Assembly: GCF_914767665.1 (NCBI RefSeq)
Contig: NC_059503.1
Location: 23,188,001 to 23,252,000 of the forward strand
DNA: 64,000 nucleotides
Source of the DNA: Harmonia axyridis
Lineage: Eukaryota; Arthropoda; Insecta; Coleoptera; Coccinellidae
Reading direction: 5' to 3'
This document shows, in pieces, positions 1 through 11,899 of this stretch. The notes under the pieces were generated by a model. That model searched no databases, was not told where the DNA came from, and was given only the letters and a program-made list of their open reading frames with translations. Both the position numbers and the translations under genes were made by a program. Numbering within the stretch: position 1 is the stretch's first letter; the number at the start of each line of letters is the position of its first letter.

Positions 1-2860
1 ATTGATGTATTAGGATTCTAGGTTATTTTATTTATTCAAAGTAGTTAATTGCAAGTAATCCTTCCTACGCAACTCAATGCTTGATCGCAGGCATGGTATC
101 AAATCAAGGACCCAAAACTACCCGACCCAAAAAAAAATTAAATAATTCTTACATTTAGGATATAACATCATAACATATGTGTAGTAACTATGTCACTATT
201 TGTTCGACATTTTCTATCACATTGCTAAATTTAGTTTAGGAATATTCCTTGAGCAAGTTCCGAAGTTTGGCTATCATCAGAGCTATGCGTATTTTTGATA
301 ATGTATATATAAACAGTTGTTGCGATTGTACTCCACCATGAATTCCTTCTTCTTCTTATAGATCTTTTGCCCATTATCTTTCCTTGCTATTGCAGTTTAC
401 GCTTTTTAATAGTATATCTCAATTTTTTTCTCTTTCTCCATTCTTCACAAAAACTCCACATTCATCACAAACGATAAATTCATTCAACAAACACACCTCT
501 TGAACACCCACATTCATTCATTCAATTCTTCAAAATTTTGTTACATCCAACCGTCTTTAACTCACTTGGAATTGAATTGAACAGTCTTACAGCTATAATA
601 TTGGTTTCTATTTTTCTCAAAAACTCTTTTCCTAATTTTTGGCATTTGTTACCTTTGTTCTTGTGTTGTTGACATTAATTCAGTTATTCTTAATAGTGAT
701 ACATTTACGATTCCAAACTGAATAACTTTTACTCATGGAACTATTGAAAAAATAATCAATCGAAATGATTGCAAACCTTTTTCAAATGATAGTTCGATAA
801 ATCAATATTTATATCTATTCCTTAGGGTTAAAAGTTGTATTTAGGGTACCATAAATTTTCTCTACCCTGTAGGTATGTATAATATTTTGTATAGAATATC
901 TAGCGTTCCTATGAAAACATTAAAACATATATCATATTCAAACTCTAAAATATAAATAAGATACCTCACACTTGTCCTAATTGCAGGAAACATAAATCTT
1001 ATAATATTTTCGAGGTGAGTTTGCTTAATATTGTCGCCAGGAAATAGGAATACGTAGTTTTAGAGCAGAAATCTAGTCCAAAGAGATTGGGGGATTTCTA
1101 TTACATTTTGCGATATTTTTAATTACTTTTCTCATTTTGCTTACATTTATATTATCGTTACTATTAGATATTTCTGAAATGGCAGTTCTATGAGATATAA
1201 ATAACTTTTTTTATTAAATCATCTTTTTGAATAATCATTCACATGTATCTATTATCAAAAGCCTTCGATAAATTCATGCCATTATTTCTATATTCAATGG
1301 ATGAAAAACGAATGCAAGAACCCTGAAAATGTTCTGACTAGAAGCTTGTAGATTCATATTTCATAGTTCGTACTTTCATAGTGTGGGATTACCTAAATCA
1401 ATGAACATCATTTATTCATTTCTCAACTGTCCAAGAATTATTTGTCTTGTCTTTCAATATCAGAAAACAGGGTATTATCGTTATGACTTTTTTTATTTCC
1501 AATTTACTCATCTAAAAAGTATAAAATGTTGTATGATTGTTATATCACATTATGATGAAGGAAATCCATCTCGTTCGAATTCGTAGTTTTTAAATTATCG
1601 GTTAAACAAAGTTTCGAACGATCATATCAGTCGGATTTCGAAATCGGAACTTAGCCTGAATATTTCAGGTTTTTCCTTTTGAGAGTTATTGATGATTTGT
1701 TCGCTACTCTCGGTTAGAAATTCAGCCAAGGCATAGTCAATTAACTTTGCTGTCGAGTTGAACATATAATTTTTTCTGCGATTATTTAAAATGATATATG
1801 TTGGATATTGTATTTGCAAATTATTACAATTCTCAAAATCTTTTTATTCTTCCTAAAGTGATGAATTGAAACGAAATTCAATAGAAATTGCAATTGTTGA
1901 AATATATTTGGTAGCTATGGAAATGTATATGTCCATAATAATTTTAGTTTGACAACTTATGAAATATATAACAGTTTTTCGGAAAAATATCGGATATACA
2001 TATTTATATTATGGACAGTGATATCGACTTACTCCTCCAAAAATGAGGGAGGTAGCAGAAAATATTGATTGTCAGAAAATGTCGAAAATTTTATTGCCAT
2101 TGAGAATAATCACTTTGCTGCTTAGGCAGGAAAGTCGTTACTTTGCTGCCTAGGGAGAAAAAGTAATATATTGCTGATAGATATGTGCCTGCAAAATCAA
2201 TATCTGCTGTCATTTGGGGAAAAAACTTTTATCTTCAACCTTTTGTGTGCTGATAATGCTTTCATTCTCTATTTATCATTAGAACCAATTGTGATCTTCT
2301 TAAATCTCTGGTAGCACTCATAATAATCAAATAATAAAGAGTTTTAATTAATATACACTCTTTCGAAACCAAAATAAAAGAATCTCCTCCTCTCAGTTCT
2401 TATATTTTGCAGCTACATATACCTAATCGAAATATCATCATTATATTATGGCCATTCATTCCTATGTGGTGTCGGAGAATATCAGCACATGTTTAAAATT
2501 GTATAAATAACATAAGAATAGTGCGTTTCAGGTATATTCTGAAATAATAACTGATAGTTGCTTAACAGATATACCTAGATCATATTGATCAAGCTATAGA
2601 TAAAATTCATGGGAAAATAACTAGGGCAATACGTATTGTCAATCTAGATTGGAGCGAAAATGTTAAAAAAATTTGATGGTTTCGATAAACCGTTCACTGT
2701 GTGTGGTCTTGCATTAACATAAATCCATCTCTGCCCTTCTCAAAAAGGAACTGAATTAAAAAATCTCCATACTTTGACTTAGAATCCAATTACACACAGC
2801 AAAACTTGATGAGATACACCGCAATATATACACTTCATGCACGTCAAAACAAGAGAAGCA
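1..2860. other. AT-rich intergenic stretch, no gene seen
   Basis: No coding frame with convincing composition is visible; the short frames here are AT-rich and low in complexity. A short near-repeat (tttgctgc.tagg) occurs twice around 2113-2155. A TATATATAAAC motif at about 303-313 looks like a TATA box, but no clear initiator or frame follows it. Confidence 0.5.
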
Positions 2861-2944
2861 GCAAACCTCTAATTGCGAAGGATCTGTAACTCGGTAGCCA
2901 TAATCAGTCACAACCAACTACGAAGTGACTTTTCGACTGACAAC

Positions 2945-3335
2945 CTACCACCTTGCACCAGTCCAACAAGACTCCTCAACTCCACTACCACATTCGCGAT
3001 CTGCATCGAATCGAAAAAATGTATTATAAATGCAGATGTATGTAGAGTGAAGAGTAAGAACACGCGACGTGTGTGGTTGTTGTGTGAGACTTTCGGCCCG
3101 AGGGCAAAGACTCCTCGATGTCGCCAAGCTAGGGCCGGCCGGGGAAGAAGAAGAAGAAGAAGGTCCGTACGCAATGGATTGTTGTGGCACGTCGAACACC
3201 TCGGGCAAACGCCTGTCGCATTATGCACGTCGCTCTTCGGACGATTAGGAACTGGTTATCGCTGGGCTATGAACGCCTGCCACTCCTCCAACTTACAGTG
3301 ACGTATTCAGAAGGTCCCGAGGGAGACTTGGAATT
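2945..3335. other. GC- and CpG-rich island, possible promoter or first exon
   Basis: This stretch is clearly richer in G+C and CpG than the surrounding AT-rich DNA, with a (gaa)n run at 3146-3162 and overlapping open frames on both strands. The open frames probably follow from low stop-codon density in GC-rich DNA. Islands like this in AT-rich insect genomes often mark promoters, 5' exons or recent insertions. No protein family is recognised. Confidence 0.3.
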
Positions 3336-3555
3336 AATGGTAATCTATAAATCCAGATGTTCGATGGTCTGGTATTAACGATCTGTTCAGTGGTTTAATA
3401 ACTACGGTTCGTCGTTGATTACTAGATTAAATTTAAAGAAATATTAAACAATGAGGGCAATGAGGCAATGGTGATGGAAATATCATGTGAACTATACTTT
3501 TCCAGGAAAAACATCATATCAATTCATATACTTAGTACAATAGGTTATTTGGTTA

Positions 3556-4095
3556 CAGGGCCGGCGTTAGGGGTGAAACAGTGAAGGGACCGTTTCAGGC
3601 GCCTCCATTTGAGAGGCGGCAATTTGGCCCAGTTTGATGGCCGCCTTTTCATATTTCAACCTTGATTCTTATAAGCATAAGGTTGTTCCGCTACGCTGTA
3701 TTTGTCAACATTCTCTGCAATAAAAATCTCCAAACCGGCTTTACTAAGACGCCTGTACACACATGGCAAGCCAACCAATATAAACAGAAAACTCTATTAG
3801 CCTCATTGAAAGTGGAATGAAATCATTATGTACTTAATAAAAAAGAAAAACAACACTATCTTCGTTTTCGAATTATTTGGAAGCCCATATTTACTCATTC
3901 ATCATATGAAAAATTCCTACGATTTTGCATTCAAAACAAGTTTCAATTGAATGCCAAATATTTTCAGCCGAACAATGTTTGTAATAGAAGCAATGCTGAA
4001 ACTTTGCATGCCCTACCACCCTCTGTATCTTGTGGTGTGATAGGTGATCATTCGTCGATCGTAATCAGTGTCGTGTGGATGTGAAAATCACGTAT
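3556..4095 (+). repeat. Dispersed repeat with hAT-like terminus, copy 1
   Basis: It starts with CAGGGCCGGCG and shares two blocks with the copy at 19821: the first 60 bases or so, and the block at 3945-4095, which matches 20455-20610. The CAGGG terminus followed by a GC-rich start is typical of hAT-type DNA transposons. No coding sequence is seen. The right end is cut by the mariner relic that starts near 4104. Confidence 0.5.
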
Positions 4096-4103
4096 AGTAC
4101 ATA

Positions 4104-4660
4104 GGCGTACAACTTTGCTTCCACCATTTTATTTAGAAAATGTCATCTCTAGTCACAATGCGATGCAGAAATCCGTTTCGTCTTGGCCTTGCAAGCAGCT
4201 ATTCATAAGCAAACAAACACCGTTCAACATGTCTCGGCTTCATCTCGTACAGCACCCAACTTTTCTCGTTTCTGAATCATTCCCATAACTTTCAGGTGTT
4301 TTGAAATGGCTTGTTGCATCACTCCCAATGATCCTGCTAATTTTTGTTGCGTTTGACACGAGTCTTAATCAAGTAATGCCTCCAATTCTGCATCTTCGAA
4401 AACCATCAGTCTCCCACCGGTATGGTGGTCTTCGACGTTAAAATCATCGTTCTTGAAGCTTTGAAACCACTCTCGGTACGTTTCACTATTAGTGGCCTCA
4501 CCATAAGTATTTGAGAGCATTCGTTTATCCTCAGGCGCAGATTTTATCATATTAAATCAACAAATTTAAACCTCCCGCAAATGACGAGAATTTGGCTCGT
4601 AAGCTGAAATGTTTAATCGAGAATACCAATGATACGGACGACTTGGAATATATAATAATA
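4104..4660 (-). pseudogene. mariner-type transposase relic (N-terminal part)
   Basis: On the minus strand the frame 4365-4550 reads like the N-terminal helix-turn-helix region of a mariner transposase: YREWFQSFKNDDFNVEDHH followed by an FEDAELEALLD stretch. The following bases to 4140 keep mariner-like N-terminal sequence, but with stops. The terminus at 4104-4130 (gcgtacaactttgcttcc) is identical to that of the 16.7-kb relic, so the two belong to one family. The catalytic DDE/D core is absent, so this is an internally deleted, inactive copy. Confidence 0.75.
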
Positions 4661-5151
4661 ATAATAATAATAATAGTTTATTGATCCTTTTAGACAAACA
4701 AGGTATGTATAGGACAAGTCACAAATGCAAAAATAATAACAATTCAGACATTTTCTAAGCTATCATTATAGTACTCATTAACACTATAAAAACACTTCTT
4801 GAGAAGTAAAGACTTAACAACTTTCTTAAATTTAAACAAATTGAGCGACTTAATGTTACTAGGTAGATGGTTAAATAACTTAATACACTGGTACTTAGGT
4901 GACATTTCAAATTTTGATGTCTTATGTTTGGGAATTGACAATATTTTCTTATTCCTAGTGTTATGGGAATGAAAGCTTGACAATTTTACAAAACTTTCTT
5001 CATTTTCCTTTGCAAAAACCAAACATCTCAATATGAAAATGGAAGCCAGTGTCAATATCCTATTTTCTAAGAAAACTGGTCTACAAGAGGATCGTGGAGA
5101 TACGTTGAATATCATACGTAAAATTCTTTTTTGTATAATAAATACATACAA
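4640..5151 (-). pseudogene. Non-LTR retrotransposon, reverse transcriptase C-terminus
   Basis: The minus-strand frame 4744-5151 (135 codons) has the typical C-terminal tail of jockey/CR1-like LINE ORF2 proteins: a QKRILRMI segment, CRPVFLENRILTLASIF, a HSHNTRNKK segment and an IKLFNHLPSNIKSL segment, ending in a CFYS motif. The 3' tail is the ATA microsatellite at 4650-4674, as in LINEs ending in simple repeats. The copy is 5'-truncated, and at about 5150 it abuts another LINE in the opposite orientation. Confidence 0.8.
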
Positions 5152-5740
5152 TATAGCTAGAAAACTCTTGGAGGAATATAAAATTTGGGGACTGGAGATG
5201 AATGCGCAGAAGACAAAGTACCTCCCAATCGGAACTCAAAATGCAACGAGTATCATACTGGAGAACAATGAGGAATCGGAATACATACTTAGGTGTAATG
5301 TTTGACTCAAGTGGAAGCGACAACAGAGAGATCAGACTCAGAATAAACCAAGCAAAAAGGATCATAGGGTGCTTGAATAGCATACTTTTGGAACACCTTC
5401 ACTGATAAAAAAACGAAAACTGAATACATACAACACAATGATGAAAAGTAACCTACTGTTTGGCGCTGAAACTTGAAGAATAAAAGAGGAAAAAAAGAGA
5501 AGACTGGAAACAGTTGAAATGGACGTCCTCAGAAGATCATTGGGAGTATCACGCCTACCAAAGATCGGAAACAAGGAGATACGTAGACAAATGGGAGAAG
5601 AAGGAACGCTGTAACAATATACATATGGAAGCGAAACAACTGATCTGGTATGGATTGTTACAAAGAATGGGCGACCAGAGGTTTTCGAAGAAGGTGCTGG
5701 AGTGGATACCCACACAACGATCACTGCTGACAGTCCCGGA
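5148..5740 (+). pseudogene. Non-LTR retrotransposon ORF2 fragment, frameshifted
   Basis: Successive plus-strand frames give an RT thumb and C-terminal region: KLLEEYKIWGLEMNAQKTKY (about 5160-5220), then YLGVMFDSSGSDNREIRLRI (about 5283-5345), INQAKRIIGCLNSI, and later a region with KQLIWYGLLQRMGDQRF and VLEWIP near 5632-5712. These are typical of LINE proteins in insects. At least three frame changes separate the blocks. The clade differs from the neighbouring minus-strand LINE, so the head-to-head joint is a nested or chimeric insertion. Confidence 0.75.
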
Positions 5741-6599
5741 TAATTTTCTCTGTGTATGTTTTGGTTCTTTCCATTAGGTTTTCTGGTTCTTTAGATATTC
5801 GAAAGAACTGTCTACTTAATATTTAGAAGCATGATTTCATTGCTTTTTGTCTGGTATTGTATACAAAGACTTCTTTGGGGAAGTATATTTTTAAGGGACC
5901 ACACAGAATTGGTCATGTACCGAATAGATATTTCATAACAACTCGTATATTTTTTTCATTCGTTGGAGATGATTCCACCTTAATATATGAAGATGCATAT
6001 CCTCTGTTGGCTAAAATATTATACCTTGGGGAAGTTAACAATTGAGTTTTGAAGAGACCTGTAATTAGTACTGATTTGCACCAAATAGAACAAATTTGGG
6101 ATTTCCTCAGAGAACGATACGAGACCTCAAAAATCCCTCAGCTGCCCTGCAACAAATCAAAATGCTTTATTTGAAGGACGGCACAACTTGGAGCAGAAAG
6201 AAATGTATACAGAGGTCAGTTCAGAGCATACCGAACCGAATGGAACAATATAAAGTTTAATATTTCGGTGAGTTAAGTTTTTCCTTGAATCTAATCGTTG
6301 TATTTTAATAAACATTTAGATCTCAACCAATTCATTCAATATGTTTAATATTGTTTAGGACCAAGCTTTATAAGGGATGTTCAGTGAGTCATAATTATCG
6401 TAATAGCTGAATAATTGTATTATTTTTTTACCGTTGTTTATTGACAATTGTCTTACTAAATTTGTTGATTGATTGATTGATTTTTTTACCGATTCTAATA
6501 AAATGATTCGATACTTTTTTGGTGGAGTGTAGCTAATCAACATTTAACTGTTAGGCAATGTAGTACGTATCCTTGAGGATTGTACCTACTAGATCGTTT

Positions 6600-6980
6600 T
6601 AATTGAAGCTTTATTTCGTACTCGTAGCTAGCTGTGAACATATTCAGTCGTTCGTGTCAACTGTCGTTGTACATTCTATCAAGAATAGTTGGCGTCCTGC
6701 GAAGAGCTACCAACTACTTGATAATTAAGTTACACCCTTAGCAATCCTCAGCTTGAACTGGCAGAAGGATATAGTAGCATAGCTCATACAGAACATATTT
6801 GGTTTGTACCAGCTCTTGTCCTTCGGGATGTCCCACAGACACATTTTGGGCGACCCATGGTACTTGACGTATTTGGAACCCGTCAGTTTTGTTTACTATT
6901 AGTTCCATATTAATCCCCGTCTGCAACTTTAGGACATTATGCCCTCTAAGAATTTCTTTTTCAAGGTCCTTATAACGGGG
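6600..6980 (-). other. Unrecognised minus-strand frame next to a mariner relic
   Basis: The minus-strand frame 6738-7100 is open for 120 codons. Its last part (about 6738-6920) has mixed composition, with a segment around VPWVAQNVSVGHPEGQELVQ, unlike the AT-rich random frames nearby. I do not recognise it. The first part overlaps the mariner terminus at 6981 onward, so only the C-terminal part could be older sequence. It could be a captured exon, a transposon fragment or chance. Confidence 0.2.
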
Positions 6981-7894
6981 GTTTTTTTTGGAGGTATATA
7001 ACTTTAGGTTGGCATTACTGTTCAAGATGGCGATCGATTTAAGAGCTGTCAAGTGATTTATTCTCAGTTTGGTTTGGCAATTCATCATAAATAGACTCAC
7101 GCCTGAACAACGCTTGTAAATAGTGCAATTTTATTTCGAAAATAATGGTTCTGTGCGGAATACGTATCGCGCACTACGTCCATTTTATTTTGTTTAGCGA
7201 TGAAGCGCACTTCTGATTGAATGGCTACGTCAACAAACAAAACTGCCGCATTTGGAGTGAAGTTAATCCTCAAGTGTATGTCGAATCATCGATACATCTA
7301 GAAAAACTGACTGTTCGGTGCGCTTTATGAGCTGGTGGAATCATTGGTCCGTACTTCTTCAAAAACGATACGTTACAGTCAATGGTGATCGGTATAGAGC
7401 CATGATAACTAACTTTTTCATTTCTGAATTGAACAACCATGATGTCCAGGAGCTGTGGTTCCGACAACGGCGTAACATGTCACACAGCTCGTGCCACAAT
7501 CGATTTATTGAAAGACACGTTTGGTGACCGCCTGATTTCACGTTTTGGACCTGTGAATTGGCCTCCAAGATCTTGTGATTTAACACCGCTAGACTACTTT
7601 CTGTGGGGCTATGTAAAGTCATTGGTCTATGCGGATAAGCCACATACCCTTGACCATTTGGAAGACAACATTCACCGTGTTATTGCCGATATACGGCCAC
7701 AAATGTTGGAAAAAGTCATCGAAAATTGGACGTCCAGATTGGACTACATCCGAGCCAGCCGTGGGTTATATGCCAGAAATCATATTTAAAATGTAATGCC
7801 ACAAGATTATCTTGCGGATAAATAAAATTCATGTCAATCGAATAATCCATCGTTGTTTTATTGCAATTTAAAGTTCTATAGCTCTAAAAAAAAC
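6981..7894 (+). pseudogene. Tc1/mariner-type element with internally deleted transposase
   Basis: Imperfect terminal inverted repeats of about 35 bp begin at 6981 (gttttttttggaggtatata) and end at 7894. Inside, a degraded start region (about 7092-7128) leads into YFENNGSVRNTYRALRPF (7131-7185), the N-terminal helix-turn-helix. This is followed directly by FSDEAHF (7195-7215), so the segment between the DNA-binding domain and the first catalytic Asp is lost. The second catalytic region is frameshifted near 7450-7490. The C-terminal frame to 7789 keeps RSCDLTPLDYFLWGYVKS, with the third catalytic Asp. It cannot encode a full enzyme. Confidence 0.85.
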
Positions 7895-9530
7895 TCTCTT
7901 TATTACTTGTCATTAATGTTTCTTCAATATTTTTCTTTTTAGAGGAAGTTTCACGAAACTAGTGATCTGATTATAACTCGATCTTCTGAGTTTGCAATTC
8001 AAGAAATAAGTAGGTACACATACCATTAAAATTAGAGAAAAGTGATAATTTTACTTTTCGAAAAACTAGATCAACTCGATTTTTGTTTAAGTTGATCGTT
8101 CTTTTTCCACGTCATAAAGCAAAATATAGAGTATGTTGGATTTTCTCTTCGAAATTGCATAAATAATAATTAATTAAAGTTTGTTTATTAGGAGATGAAT
8201 CTACCACTTCGAATAAATGAATCAACAAAAAACAAACTTTCGAATATGACCATAAGATCTTTGATTTTCGAGATCATCCAAGAGAATCCCAACAATCAAA
8301 ACAACATCGATATTCACAGAAACAATTTCTCGTCGCTACAGACGACCGGAAAAAGCGTAATTGAGTTCAACTGCCATTAAGACACGTTCATGAAGTGTTT
8401 TATTGCAAGATTGCGATTCTGGAGCACGTATCAATTCTTTGGACTCTACGTTTTATTGTCGCCTGTGAACTGGCATGATCGTAAGACGAGGTGTGCTCAA
8501 CTTTCAACTCCAACCGGTGGTCAGTGGTCGATATATCTTGCCGAGTGGAATGCAAACGTCATTCTTGGATCTCTACAAAAATAACAATGGACTGGAATGC
8601 ATAACATTTCGCTGCTTAGACTTTTGGAGTCATATTGAAACGAGAAAACATTGCTCAACTCGAGATATGACAATCATTCAGTGAGGAATTCGAGTAGAAA
8701 TCGTTCTGTTATGCATGGCACTGCTCATATTACTCCTGGCTATTTTTAATTAGTCGGTTAACCGGATGGATTTTTGTTAAAAACTCGTATGAATTATTTT
8801 AGTTATAGTTAACTACTTGAACGATTACTTCGATATTTTCTACCAGAAATTGAAGGAAATGTTACTTTTTTTTAATATCTATTGCTTGCACATTTTTCAT
8901 CACAATATCATCAGTTGGGCATTGCAAAATATTCTAAAAAAATTCTTTCAATGAGTGTGGCGTGATACTTCTTCCTCACTCACTGTAATTATTATGGTAT
9001 AGAAAAGCCTTTAATCCCCATATTCGATTTCATCATAATCAGATGAGTAAAATGCGAGTTATTGATGTTTGCAGCAATACCCTCCTTTTTCATTTGGTGT
9101 TCATCGAAGATTGTGTTATGCAGTGCTGATGAGTTTTAAACAGACTGAACATGTCAATCGTTACTCACCTTCGATGGCAGCACGTTTCCTGTTATCTAAC
9201 TCTTAACCTAGATTTCTACTAGTCTGATTTCTTTTCCATTTGATTTTCCATCTTTTGAAATTTTATTCATTTCATTCCATCTTTACCTATAAGTTTTATT
9301 ACGAGTTACAAAATACCTAACGTAAAATTATCACCATCTTATCCATTTTGCCAGGGATGGAATTGTCACTTACCTAGATGTTGGTGCGACCTGTCGCAAA
9401 ATTAGTTATCATATTTATTTTAATGGAATAATGATGATGCGTGTATACCAAAGAAAGTAAGACGTAGCATAGAGCCTCAAATTAAAAATTTGAGGAGCTG
9501 GAGCTCTACAAAACCGTTACTAAGCATTAC
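7895..9530. other. Intergenic, no gene supported
   Basis: Short frames at 8195-8380 and 8390-8684 have somewhat mixed composition, but they are short, overlap one another and match no family I know. Nothing else is supported. Confidence 0.4.
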
Positions 9531-9559
9531 TAATCGCCACTTTCAAGCCTGTGTTTTTC

Positions 9560-9823
9560 CTTATATTTTTTCTTCATCATTCGAAGAAGGTTTGTTTTTA
9601 ATTTCTGTATTTACCAGATCCCATAACGTTATGTTATATTCACTGCTGATGGTTTTACCTTTGTGAAGATCATTATCAAAGTCAATGAACCATATACGTT
9701 CATGTACCAAAATGCGGATACCATAACCTTGCCAGCTGATGTTTGAGATTTTGATCTCTTTGGACGGCAGCTTTCAACTTCCTTTGCTGACTCTTCCTTT
9801 GTGGAGTACAATGAGGAATCCAT
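9560..9823 (-). pseudogene. mariner-type transposase fragment
   Basis: The minus-strand frame 9629-9823 contains a RPKRSKSQTSAGKVMVSAFW segment. This is the region just after the first catalytic Asp in irritans-type mariner transposases, where SAGKVM followed by FW is well conserved. The following residues (GSLTLIMIFTKVKP) fit the next strand with a frame change. Neither end of the element is recognisable. Confidence 0.65.
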
Positions 9824-9839
9824 AATTCATTTTAAGTGA

Positions 9840-11090
9840 CATGTTTACAGCAATATTGGATCAATTGTATAAAAGGCTATTATCTATGGCAACCAATCAA
9901 TTCTCATCATTCGAAGTATGTTAGCTGTAGCTTAGATTGATAATGTCGTACAAACCAAGTACTGACTCTTTCAAGGACAACCTTTCTATAGGTACTCTTC
10001 GTCGAACTATGGACATGAATATATCCATTGCTGCAGTAGGCCTTGGCTCTCATGATATACTCAAGATCCTTAGGAACTCTTTTCTGATTTGTATCAGAAT
10101 TTCTACAACTAGAATCTTCATAAAGTGTTTCTAGTTGACGTAAAAAGTACAAATACACATACCTTTTATATTCCTGTATTTGAATCCTATTGCAAGAAAG
10201 GAATAGGAAGCGCTGAAATATTATAGAAGACAAAAGAGAGACGTAGGACATAGGAAGTGGTCCTTTAACGTATAAAGAGATAGAAGAATGATGGCAATAT
10301 ACAATAGTTGAAATTAAAATGTATGTGAACAAAACAATCATAGGTACTCTAGATGAAAATTATATTCAGGCGATGTTCAGTATTCAGGCTATTTCATTAA
10401 ACTCATTCCTGACTTTGTCAAAGTTATATCCACAGCAGCTTTAGTCATTTGGCAAATGAATTCGAAAGTTTTCCACAAAGGAAATATGTAAATGAATTAT
10501 TTCCAACCACACGGGATGTAAAAAACTTTCCTTAACTCGACTAACTAACCCAACTTCTTAACTAAGACCAAGGGCAATCTACAATTTCTCTCGAATAATC
10601 TCTGAATAAATCTCGCTATTTTATCGATAACCTGATCATTCCTGTTTACTATTCGGAATGTAATCATACTTTTCAATAGACCGTTTGGTTTTTCTCCACA
10701 CGCTTGAATTCGTTTCGAGGAAAAAAATAATTTATTTAATGCCTACCACTATAGAAAAATTAATTAGCGTCCATTGTTCGTATTTCACTTTATTATTCTA
10801 ATCTTAATTAAATAAATATGTCATTGTTCCTGGGGAATTATTTATGGTCTTTCTGCTCCTATTTTCGAAAGTGCAATATGCTCAATCGAGTGTAGAATTG
10901 AAAACGATAAAATTGAATCGTATAAGTCGCAATCCACATGCGATAACTCTTGTTTTGCTTCCGTGATTAATCTCGAAGCATAAATGGTAAAATCGTCATC
11001 GTCATGGGCGGCGATTTTGTCGAAGAAGAGAAAGCCTGTGCAAAATTTCAAACCTTATTTTTCAATTCTGTATTTTTTCCATTTCAACTG
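9840..11090. other. Intergenic, no gene supported
   Basis: Overlapping frames on both strands at 9907-10341 are shadows of each other and have no recognisable motif. Confidence 0.4.
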
Positions 11091-11171
11091 GTACAGGGTG
11101 GGCAAATTTCGATGTTTTAGCACTACAACTTTTAAACCAGAGGAGATAGACAAAATCTGATACCCCATTCT

Positions 11172-11880
11172 CGGTCTCTTTTTCTGAGAAATCAACAAGG
11201 GTAGTATTCATTTTTGGCCACCTCCTTTTGTTTTCGAGTTATAAGCGAAAATTGTAAAAATGGCGATATCGAAAAACATTTATATCTCCACTGATACGGA
11301 TGATAGAGCTCTGAAATCAAAACATTATACAGGCACTTTTCCACGTAGAATCCAGTGGCGTGCTCGTATTTTCAAAAGGGTTTCTAATTACGAAGCTATG
11401 ACCCAAAGTTATGTTTTTTCGAATGGGAACACTAGATTCTTGTAGAAAGCTCAATTTTTCTGTGTTCATAAACAGTTGAAACCATAGAAATATTGAGACT
11501 CTTAGGTAAAAAGAGGTTTTCGGCCATTTTCTATTATTTATATTAATCCAAATTATACGATGTTATATATTTTTGAAATCAGGAAAAATTAAGCTTTCAG
11601 AAAATGGCACAAAAATCTAGTGTTCCTATTTGAAAAAACATTACTTTGGGTCATAGCTTCGTGATAAGAAACCCTTTTGAAAATACGAGCACTCCACTGA
11701 ATTCTACGTAAAAAAGTGCCTGTATAATGTTTTAATTTCAGAGCTCTATCATCAGTATTAGCGGAGATATAAATGTTTTTCGATATCGCCATTTTTCCAA
11801 TTTTCGCTTATAACTCGAAAACAAAAGAAGGTGGTCAAAAAAGAATACTACCCTTATTAGTTTCTTAGAAAAAGAGACCG
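11172..11880. repeat. Foldback element with about 290-bp inverted arms
   Basis: The left arm 11172-11460 is the imperfect reverse complement of the right arm 11583-11880, with a spacer of about 120 bp. Mirror-image frames (11260-11445 plus and 11589-11792 minus) result from the inversion and are not genes. The core gtagaatccagtggc near 11346 also occurs in the long palindrome at 25.9-27.1 kb, so both belong to one superfamily of foldback elements. A tacagggtg motif lies just upstream, at 11093. Confidence 0.85.
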
Positions 11881-11899
11881 TTTATTGTAACAATATCAA

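Noticed and set aside
11260..11792. Two mirror-image frames with similar proteins on opposite strands
   Set aside because: They are the same arm of a foldback repeat read in both directions; no gene is implied.
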